Shown here: positions 1 through 7,637 of the stretch, piece after piece
Layout: every line of letters begins with the position of its first letter
Numbering within the stretch: position 1 is the stretch's first letter
Origin: CAZHZT01 sp964537285
GTDB taxonomy: Bacteria > Bacteroidota > Bacteroidia > Chitinophagales > Saprospiraceae
DNA: 59,676 nucleotides
Direction: 5' to 3'
Assembly (NCBI GenBank): GCA_964537285.1
Contig: CAZHZT010000022.1
Location: 1-59,676 of the forward strand
Notes under the pieces: generated by a model
The model's input: the letters and a program-made list of their open reading frames with translations, nothing else
What the model was told of the DNA's origin: nothing
The model's database searches: none
Position numbers and translations under genes: made by a program

Positions 1-802
1 ATATAGCAATTTTTGGGGAATGTTTTTGACATTGGGGTGTTTTTTCACAATCTGAACGGTTGTCGGCAACGGGTTCGTTTTCTCCCTTTGAATCAATGGT
101 TATCTTTGAGGCTTCGACGCCTTTTGACAATAGCAACTCTTGAATGTATTTTGCCCGAGCCAAACCGAGTTTCAGGTTAGACGCATCATTTCCTACCGAA
201 TCGGTATGCCCGGTAATGTGAAATATTTCCTCGGTTTGTTGAACCTGGCGGGCTAAATTTTCAAAATAGGCATCTATTTCAGGTTCCAGGTCTTTGACTG
301 CAGCACTGAATGGAAATTGAATAATTATTCGACCGTCCAATTCCGTAATTTTCATCTTCTCCTCGTCGGTATATTCCAAATATTGGAAAACAATGCCTTC
401 AAATGGCTCCTCCCGGACCCCTTCATATTCAGGGGTTTGTTGGAATGAAAGCAGGATTTTATCGGGAGCCAGGACCTCCGATATCAGCTTTTTAACCTCT
501 TCGGCCCTTGCCATACCCAAATTTGAGGCTCCTTCTTCTATGGGTTCTTTTTCGAAATACAGGCCCACTAATTCAAGAATGTGCCCTTCCGGGAGGTGCT
601 TAATGAGGGAATCCCGGAAGGGCTTAAAAGCAGGGCGTATCTCAGCATCCGGTTCTCCCCAATTAAATACCAGGGGCCTGTCGTCCACAACCTCCGGTTC
701 AGGAGGGATACAGACTTGTTTGATGCCGCAGGTGTACCACCGCCAGCAAACAAATCCCCAGATCAGGTATAGGCCAATAGAAGCCAGTAATTTGAGTTGC
801 AT
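1..802 (-). CDS. Tandem OmpA-like envelope protein (3' end cut by window edge)
   Basis: About 267 codons are visible from an ATG at 802 and the frame stays open to base 1. The N-terminus has one membrane segment (MQLKLLASIGLYLIWGFVCW). Two OmpA-like folds follow. The first, residues ~50-140, is degenerate and ends in the NLGMARAEEVKKLI helix. The second, from ~150, has the classical GHTDSVGN, LGLARAKYIQELL and SKGENEPVADN elements that line the peptidoglycan-binding groove in this family. I infer an anchored protein that binds peptidoglycan from the periplasmic side. It lies 14 bp after the DUF697-OmpA gene on the same strand and is probably co-transcribed with it. The final C-terminal strand is outside the window. 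Confidence 0.75.
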   Translation of the reverse strand, partial: MQLKLLASIGLYLIWGFVCWRWYTCGIKQVCIPPEPEVVDDRPLVFNWGEPDAEIRPAFKPFRDSLIKHLPEGHILELVGLYFEKEPIEEGASNLGMARAEEVKKLISEVLAPDKILLSFQQTPEYEGVREEPFEGIVFQYLEYTDEEKMKITELDGRIIIQFPFSAAVKDLEPEIDAYFENLARQVQQTEEIFHITGHTDSVGNDASNLKLGLARAKYIQELLLSKGVEASKITIDSKGENEPVADNRSDCEKTPQCQKHSPKIAI

Positions 803-816
803 AATTTACCTAAATT

Positions 817-2133
817 TTATTGGCGTCGAATAATTTCAATTTCAGCTCCCAACATAGCGTCAGGTTTTACCGGCTTTTCCAAATAGGTAGTAGAAATCCA
901 GCTCCCGGGCACGCCGTGCTGTTCTAAAGCCTCCTGAATGAGCCTGGCTCTCTTTTTTCCTGCCTGCCGGTTAATCGCCATCCCTCCGTTCTGATCTGCT
1001 TGTCCGGATACCCGGATCTTCGCCCGCGGGTAGTTTTGTAAAAGGTTGGCAATGCGGATGAGTTGTTCCAGGCCTTCTTCTTTTAATTCTGTTCCCCCTT
1101 CCTCAAACTGTATTTCAGTCAGGGGAAAGGTCTTCGGAAAAACTGTATCGATTACGCTTAAATAATCTGCCATGAGGGCCTCGGTAGTTCCCGTTGTAAA
1201 ATTCAAATCTGCAGCTGTGGGGCCGGCTTTGGGAACGGCCATCGTATCCGCTTGGGTTTGACTGGCGGGAATGGGATCTTGTTCTTTCCCGGCAACCGAA
1301 TCAACCGATAAATTCGCTTCTTGTGAAGGATTCGGAGTTGATTCAGGGTCGGAAACGTCAGATAGTAAATTCAATCCGATATTTTGAAGGCCATGCTCAC
1401 CAAAGAGTTTATCTTTGATCGAGTTGAAATATCCCACCCGAAATAACCAAAACACGGTCACGAACAGCAAAACGATCAAAAGCAGGGCTCCTAACCACCG
1501 GAACCGGCGGCGGTGCTTCTTCTCTTTCAAGGCAGCCAGTGCGTATTTTCGGTCTTTCTTACTTTGTGCCAGTTGATTCTGTAGTGTTGTAATGGTAGCC
1601 CTCAATTCGTCATTTGTCCTTTTCAAGTCGTTCACAGAGGCTACCACTCGGGAATGTGTTTCTTTAAAGCTTGCGTCTTGTTCGTTCAATTCTTCTACAG
1701 AGGCTTTGCCCTCCTCATACAGGTGTTGGAAAAATTCCTTGGATTTCACCGGATCGAAATTTAATAAAGTTTCCCCCTGGGAAAAATGATGCGCGAAAAT
1801 CCTTCCCAAGGCATAGGTAGTGGCTGCAGCGCTAGCGGCAAGTACACCACCCCCGATAAGAGTACCGGGGCCGGGAACGAGTTTTACTGCTCCGATAACA
1901 GGTCCCAGGCTGCCTACTAATGCCCCCACCAACGATTTGGCTATATGTTTTTTGAACGGAACCTCATAGAGCCTGGCCAGATCGCGAATCATCCAAAGCT
2001 GTATGCTGAGAATACCGGCGGCGTCCAGCAACGGAAACGGGATGAAGCCGGCGCCGGCGGTAAGCAAAGTCCGGAACCTGATTATTCGATATGCCTTTTT
2101 TTTCTGTACTACGGTTTCATCAAGTGAAGCCAT
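817..2133 (-). CDS. DUF697 - coiled coil - TM - OmpA fusion protein
   Basis: A 438-residue protein in four parts. Residues ~20-130 are a DUF697/YcjF-like hydrophobic domain (AGAGFIPFPLLDAAGILSIQ, then a glycine/alanine-rich stretch). Residues ~135-205 are a charged coiled coil. A single strong membrane helix lies at ~212-232 (WLGALLLIVLLFVTVFWLF), followed by a Ser/Pro/Thr-rich linker. Residues ~330-438 are an OmpA-like domain with VSGQADQNGGMAINRQAGKK. I infer a protein that spans the inner membrane and reaches peptidoglycan. The first 130 residues are clearly paralogous to the next gene upstream, which ends 10 bp away; both share the FDPVKS(K/R)E(F/Y)F motif after the hydrophobic domain. 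The role is unknown. The C-terminal domain lacks the full canonical NRR ending and closes with AEIEIIRRQ. Confidence 0.7.
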   Translation of the reverse strand: MASLDETVVQKKKAYRIIRFRTLLTAGAGFIPFPLLDAAGILSIQLWMIRDLARLYEVPFKKHIAKSLVGALVGSLGPVIGAVKLVPGPGTLIGGGVLAASAAATTYALGRIFAHHFSQGETLLNFDPVKSKEFFQHLYEEGKASVEELNEQDASFKETHSRVVASVNDLKRTNDELRATITTLQNQLAQSKKDRKYALAALKEKKHRRRFRWLGALLLIVLLFVTVFWLFRVGYFNSIKDKLFGEHGLQNIGLNLLSDVSDPESTPNPSQEANLSVDSVAGKEQDPIPASQTQADTMAVPKAGPTAADLNFTTGTTEALMADYLSVIDTVFPKTFPLTEIQFEEGGTELKEEGLEQLIRIANLLQNYPRAKIRVSGQADQNGGMAINRQAGKKRARLIQEALEQHGVPGSWISTTYLEKPVKPDAMLGAEIEIIRRQ

Positions 2134-2143
2134 GATTATCCTT

Positions 2144-2797
2144 TTACTTATCTCCTTTCAAGGCCTCGATCTCTTCTTTGAGTTGAGCAACCGCATCGTG
2201 AAGATCCCTGTTCGTTTGAATTAAATCCACCTTCTCTGCTTCTGCCTGCTTCTTCTTCTTACTGGAAAACAGGTTGCCGAAAATGCCTTTCTTTTCCTTT
2301 TCCACTCCTTGCTCCACGTCTGTGACATCGGATACGAACATTCTGCCCGCTTCAAATTCCTTTTCAAAATATTCACGGGACTTAACCGGGTCAAAATCCA
2401 GTAGAGTTCCACCCTGATCGAAATGCTGAGTAAATACCTTGCCCAAGGCATAAGTAGCCGCTGCTGCTGTTGCCGAAGTTGTTAAACTTCCCAGTATGGT
2501 GCCCAGGCCGGGAATGGCTTTCATGATGCCTGCTGCACCTATAGAGCCGATCAGCGAACCGATAATTGACTTGACAAGGTTCTCTTTGAATTCTACATTG
2601 TAGAGTTTTGAAATAGACTGGATCATGGTCAATTGGATGCCCAATAAGATGGCCGCATCCACAACCGGAAAGGGCAATAATCCTGCTCCCGCTGCATACA
2701 GCGTTTTCCTTTTTGTAATCCGGTCGGCTTCTTTTTTGAGCTCCTCGGTTGGCTTTAAGACCGGTTCCAGCGATTGGTTTTGCTCTTTTACTTCCAT
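2144..2797 (-). CDS. DUF697 (YcjF-like) membrane-associated protein
   Basis: 217 residues. Residues ~25-135 match the DUF697 pattern seen in the neighbouring fusion protein: RKTLYAAGAGLLPFPVVDAA, then IGSLIGSIGAAGIMKAIPG and an alanine-rich helix. A lysine-rich segment (SSKKKKQAEAEK) and a short C-terminal coiled coil (~190-217, RDLHDAVAQLKEEIEALK) follow. It has no OmpA domain and no clear separate TM helix beyond the hydrophobic DUF697 region. It lies between the degenerate carrier protein and the DUF697-OmpA gene, with 10 bp to the latter. I infer that the two DUF697 proteins form a hetero-oligomer; nothing in the sequence shows an enzymatic activity. Confidence 0.65.
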   Translation of the reverse strand: MEVKEQNQSLEPVLKPTEELKKEADRITKRKTLYAAGAGLLPFPVVDAAILLGIQLTMIQSISKLYNVEFKENLVKSIIGSLIGSIGAAGIMKAIPGLGTILGSLTTSATAAAATYALGKVFTQHFDQGGTLLDFDPVKSREYFEKEFEAGRMFVSDVTDVEQGVEKEKKGIFGNLFSSKKKKQAEAEKVDLIQTNRDLHDAVAQLKEEIEALKGDK

Positions 2798-2889
2798 GTT
2801 GAATACAATTTTTATTGATTGTGAAATAAAACGTAACTCTTTCTTATTTGGTGATTAATTCTTTCGATGACCGATGTCAAAACTGTTTC

Positions 2890-3144
2890 TCACTTTAGCT
2901 CATTTATTATCAGATGAACAACATCTTTAGGCGTATGAAATGTCGTACTGACATTTTCCAGAAGTGGGATTTTTTGGCCGAACTTGTGGTGAAGCAGTTG
3001 TTCCAAAAACAACAGGTAGCCCAGGATCTTAAAATCTGCCTGTAGAGTTTCCAGGGGTTTCTCCCAGGAAAATTTATCCGGTGGAATATTGAACTTGTCA
3101 AGTAATATGGCTTCCACGGCAGTTGCCACTTCTTCATAAGTCAT
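2890..3144 (-). CDS. Acyl-carrier-like small protein lacking the attachment serine
   Basis: 84 residues. The spacing and hydrophobic pattern follow acyl carrier proteins: VEAILLDKFNIPPDKF aligns with helix 1 and its loop, LQADFKILGYLLFLEQLL with the GADSLD helix II region, and VSTTFHTPKDVVHLIINEL with helices III-IV. For comparison, the true AcpP at 23205-23444 has DLGADSLDTVEL. At the serine that carries 4'-phosphopantetheine this protein has Phe (QADFKI), so it cannot be a normal carrier. It is the first gene after the hybrid sensor (112 bp gap) and precedes the DUF697 pair by 92 bp. I infer a structural or adaptor role in that module. The ACP resemblance is my own reading of a short protein. 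Confidence 0.55.
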   Translation of the reverse strand: MTYEEVATAVEAILLDKFNIPPDKFSWEKPLETLQADFKILGYLLFLEQLLHHKFGQKIPLLENVSTTFHTPKDVVHLIINELK

Positions 3145-3256
3145 AATCTTGAATCAATTGACAGAAATAAATGATATGCTGCAAACCTATGGGTAAGGAC
3201 AGGTAGAGGTTTTCACCTGTGTTGTAAATGTTTGAACGGGTGTTGTATTCCAGGAA

Positions 3257-6200
3257 TCACAGGTTAATTTTGGAAGGTGCTCTTCCAAAATGCTTTTTGA
3301 ACGATCTTGAAAAATGACTAACGGAAGAAAAACCAGTTTTGTAGGAAATTTCAGAAATATTTAGTTCCCCTTCCTGAATGAATTCCATGGCTTTTTCCAA
3401 CCGGACCAATTTGATGAATTCGGTGATGGAATGACCGGTCAACGCTTTGAGCTTTCGGTGTAGATGAGAGCGGCTCAAGGCAACGTGCTTGCCGATAAGA
3501 TCACCATTGAGGTTGGATTCATCAATATGTTCCAGTATATATTCGCGAAGATTCATAATAAATTCATCTTCTTGCCGGTAAGTATCGTTGGTTACTGATT
3601 GCAAGCCTTCTTTATAGCGCAGTTGCAATAAATGACGAATTTCAATTAGTTTTTGAATGCGTATTGACAACTCTTGTGGGCTGAAAGGCTTGGTCAAATA
3701 GGCATCAGCCCCGCGTTGAAATCCTTTCAGACGGCTTTCCAGAGAAGTCTTCGCAGTCAACAGGATCAAGGGGATATGGGAAGTACTGATATTTTCCCGG
3801 ATGGCCTGCGTAACCTCAAAACCATCTTTTTTGGGCATCATGATATCTGAAATAATTAAGTCGGGGATCAGGATTTGTGCTTTTTGAATTCCTTCTTCAC
3901 CATTGCTTGCCTCTGAGATGTTGTATTGGGAATCGCCAATACAATAACGGATGTATTCCCGCATTTCTTCATTGTCTTCAATGATCAATAAATCCAGTTT
4001 TTCCTGACTGTCCGGCGTAATGACTTTGGCAGTTGGGCTGAGGGTTCCTTCTACCGTTTCCGGAATGGGCAAAATTTCTATTGGAAAAGTTTCAAGCGCA
4101 GATTTCGCCTTTTTGGTCTTTAGAACAGGCAGGTGGATTTCAAAAGTAGTTCCCTTATTCACTTCACTGTAAACTCTTATCTCGCCCCCCTGCAATTCCA
4201 CCAGTTCCTTAACCATGGACAACCCGATACCCGCTCCGCCCTGCAAACGAGTAGTAGAACTATCCACTTGGTAAAAGCGATTGAAGATCTGGCCAAGTTG
4301 GCTTCTTTCGATCCCCAACCCCGAATCTTTTACGTCCAATCGAATGAATTCATTTTGTTCCTTTCTACTTCTTTCCAAAATTAATTGGATGGCTTGTCCA
4401 TCGGGAGTATACTTAATAGCATTAGAAAGCAGGTTATAAATAACCTTGTCCCACTTGTCTTTATCGAAATAAGTTTCCCAGCCATCGTGATCAGCAATGA
4501 AACTCAGTCGTTGATTTTTCTTTTGGGTCAATGGCCGAAAACGATCCACTAATTCACGCGTGTAAGCAATTATATCTCCTCGGGTCACCTCAATATTCAT
4601 TTTTCCACCTTCAATTTTGGAAAGATCGAGTAACTGGTTGATTAACTGTAGGAGATGTTGGGCATTTTTTAATATCCCAGACATTCTTCTTCGGAGAATT
4701 TTTGGTGGAGGCTGTTCAGTAATGATTTGCTCCGAAGGGCCGATTATCAAAGTAAGCGGTGTACGTAGTTCATGGGTAATGTTAGAAAAAAATCTGGTTT
4801 TGGCCTTGTCTAATTCCTTAAGCGCTTCGGCCTGGGCCGATATGGTTTTATTAACTTCCTCGATCCGGCGACTTCGTTCCTCCACCTGGTGAGTTCGTTT
4901 TTTCACCTCCTTTTCGAGCCGGTCGCGGTCTTTTCGAAGCTGATTTGTTCGCCAAAATACAGCGAATATTGTTAGTCCTATGATGAAAGTAAACAGGGTT
5001 AAAAAAAACCACCATCGCAAATAAAACGGTTTTATTACATGGATGTCGAGAGATAGTTCCTGTTCTGACCATCCGCGGCTGTTATTTTGTCCTTGTATTT
5101 TTAGCTTGTATTTGCCATAAGGCAAATTGGTTATTCGAACAAAATTCTCCTTGATGTAATTCCAGGTATTGCTATATCCTTCTATTTTATAAGCATAGGT
5201 ATGCCGTTGTGGAGCGTCAAAGTCCAACAAAGTGAAATGAAGTTCAAAAAAATTATCGCCAGGCCGAATGATTATGGTTCCCGATTCTTGAAGAAGTTGG
5301 GCCTTATTTGTTATCTTTTTTTCACCTTTTTCCATTAAATAGAATCCGGTAAATTCCAACGGCACCTTTTCTGCTTTGTCGGATATTAACGCTTTCGGGT
5401 GAAAAGCTATTAATCCGCCTAATCCGCCAAAGTAAAGCGTGCCGTCTTTTGCCTGGAAATGACTTGTATGATTAAACTCGTTATGGGGTAATCCGTCTTC
5501 TACAAAAAAGGTCCGTACCCTGGATGTCTTTTTATCCATCCACATCAATCCTTTGTCGCTTGGTATCCAGAGTTTTCCAAAATCGTCTTCGTAAATGGCG
5601 TAAGTATAGTTGTTTGACAAACCATCTTCAGTTGTAAGTTGTTGGTGAACTCCCTTTGTATCTCCTTTCAGGAAGTTGGTGGGCGGTGTCCACCGGATTA
5701 TTCCACCGCCTCTGGTAGCCAACCAAAAAAAACCATCTTTATCTTCATGAATATGCCGGATGTAATTAAATGGTAAATCGCCGTTCAACTTGTGAAAATG
5801 CCTAATAACTCCATCCGTTAACTTTAACAAAAAGATACCATTATTTGTAGCCAGCCAAAATCCAAAACGGTTCTTATGAATAAAATTGACCTCGCTATTC
5901 TCCAGCAAACTGTCTTTGCGATTATTTGACTTGTAACCGTCAAATGGCAGGACTTTTTTCTTTTCTAAATCCAGATAAGCCACTCCCTTATTGAGCCCGA
6001 TTAAAAACCTATCCGGATTATCGGTTTTTACTGAAGTATGAACGAGGAATTTGTCGGGGTTAAAAGAAATGTATTCACGTGCTTCATTAGTTCTCAAGTC
6101 GATTTGAAAGCCCAAATTTCTCAATTCATATGTTCCCGCCCAAAGATTACTGTCTGAATATAATAATGCATAAGCAAAACCGACATTGGATATTTTTTTA

Positions 6201-7359
6201 TTTTCATTGGTAAGTGGATCCCGTTGGAATAAATAAGTATTTAAGAAGTAAATATTTCCATTCTCATCTTCCGTAATGCTTCTGCAGTCTGAGCTTATTC
6301 CTTCTTTTCTGTGAACTAATTGAAAAGGATTAGTTTTCAACTCAACTTTAAGAACTCCCGTTGGAGAAGTTAACCAAAAATGATCCTCATCTTCAAAATA
6401 ACTGAAAAAACTAGTGAATGAGCCTTCTTCAACTAAAGATTGGTAATTGTAAAGCCATTTTCCTTGTTGGTCGAAAGCATGTAGTTGGTTGCCAATTTTT
6501 ACAAACCAATACCCTTTCTGATTAAGGTGTACAAACTGCGTTGTTTGTTGTAAATTTATTGGTTGATCGTTGTGAATAAGCTGAAAAGGACTTAGAGTAC
6601 CGTTTTCCAGTTTGCGCCAAAAAGACAGCTGCCCATTTCCAGGATTTTCTGTCAAAAGCCAAATAGTTTGATCTAGGCCAGGCCAAACTCCGAAGACTTG
6701 ACCAGGCAATTCCATCTTCTCAAGAATATTTCCTGAAGCATCAATAGAAATAAGATTATCTTCCCAGCCTAACCAAATGTTCTCTTTCTTGTCGATCGTA
6801 ATACATTGGAAAATGCCCCCTCTTGCTGAAAAATCTTTTTGAAACGACCGTGGGTATAAAGAAATAATTCCCCTTTGTTGGTGTGAATCCATAGGCGGTT
6901 TTGGGGATCAAGGATTTTCGGCAGGCAGATCTCATTGACATGGAAAGGAGTATTATCTGCAAACAATGTTTGGAATGAAATGGCCTGTCCTGTTTTTGGA
7001 TCGAATATATCTAAAGCTTCAACAGGATAGGTTCTTGGGTAATTGTTCAAGTCAACTCTGTAAAAAAGCCATAGTCTTCCCTGTTCATCTTCCCTGATGT
7101 GCCCGATTTTACCATTTAAATACAAGTTGTTCTTTTCCTGGGTAAATAATTTAAAGTTGTACCCATCATATCGATTCAAACCATAAGCGGTACCCATCCA
7201 GATAAAGCCTCGCTTGTCCTTATAAATAGATGTGGTCATTAGATTGGCAATGCCATCGTCAGAGGTTATGTGTTGGGCGTCAAAGAGGTATTGCTGAGCG
7301 GAGGCAGATATGCTCAGTAGGTAGAGAATGAGAAATAATAATGTATACTTATAATTCAA
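3257..7359 (-). CDS. Hybrid two-component system sensor/regulator, split by a -1 frameshift
   Basis: One gene in two overlapping frames. The 5' part has a signal peptide (NYKYTLLFLILYLLSISASA) and the first Reg_prop blades (GFIWMGTAYGLNRYDG). The 3' part holds further propeller blades, a Y_Y_Y domain (YAYKIEGYSNTWNYI), a TM helix near base 5000, HisKA with FFSNITHELRTPLTL, HATPase_c (NLLSNAIKYTPDG, DSGLGIE, GAGIGLSMVKEL), a receiver (IIEDNEE, phospho-Asp in LIISDIMMPKKDG, K in LTKPFS) and an AraC helix-turn-helix at the C-terminus. The frames join cleanly if the five-C run at 6816-6820 had six bases; 4103+1 bases then give about 1367 codons, normal for this family. The start is uncertain: TTG at 7359 gives a good signal peptide, while TTG at 7407 would overlap a -7-like box. 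It may regulate the divergent YfhO gene or the downstream DUF697 module. Confidence 0.8.
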
Positions 7360-7383
7360 AGGTCTTCTACAGTATTTTTTCTG

Positions 7384-7391
7384 CAAAAATA
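7384..7391 (-). promoter_or_regulatory. Possible -7 box (TAnnTTTG) of the hybrid sensor gene
   Basis: On the minus strand the sequence TATTTTTG fits the Bacteroidota -7 consensus and lies 24 bp before the TTG at 7359. I do not see a convincing -33 TTG at the right distance, so this is weak. It would support the start at 7359 over 7407. Confidence 0.3.
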
Positions 7392-7554
7392 ATAACTTTT
7401 TTGCCAAGTTAGACTAAGTACTCTGGAACATAAGTTAATGAATATTTAAGCTTTTTAACAGAAGAACTCTCTTTGAAGAAGGCATCAAAACCCAAAGACT
7501 AAAAGCCGGATGGGATCACAAGTATAGTCAAAAAGTCCCGAAGGTTTAAAAGCG

Positions 7555-7579
7555 ATTCCCCTCAAATAATTCCCCTCAA
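7555..7579 (+). repeat. Two 11-bp direct repeats just upstream of the YfhO promoter
   Basis: ATTCCCCTCAA occurs at 7555-7565 and again at 7569-7579, a 14-bp period, ending 3 bp before the -33-like TTTG. Direct repeats next to a -33 box are typical operator geometry. A regulator is not identified; the divergent hybrid sensor with an AraC domain is an obvious candidate by position only. Confidence 0.4.
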
Positions 7580-7582
7580 TCC

Positions 7583-7612
7583 TTTGGGAAAAGCATTTAA
7601 ATAGTAATTTTG
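7583..7612 (+). promoter_or_regulatory. Bacteroidota-type promoter for the YfhO gene
   Basis: TTTG at 7583-7586, an 18-bp spacer and TAATTTTG at 7605-7612 match the Bacteroidota -33/-7 pattern. Transcription would start near 7618-7620, which rules out the TTG at 7614 as start codon and favours the ATG at 7638. Confidence 0.55.
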
Positions 7613-7637
7613 TTTGGAAAAAAAACAAACAACATTA

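Noticed and set aside
393..833. Plus-strand frame of 146 codons
   Set aside because: Lies opposite the OmpA gene, whose reading frame (1-802 minus) has clear domain motifs; the plus frame has none.
7614..7637. TTG start for the YfhO gene
   Set aside because: Overlaps the predicted transcription start region just after the -7 box; the ATG at 7638 fits the family start better.
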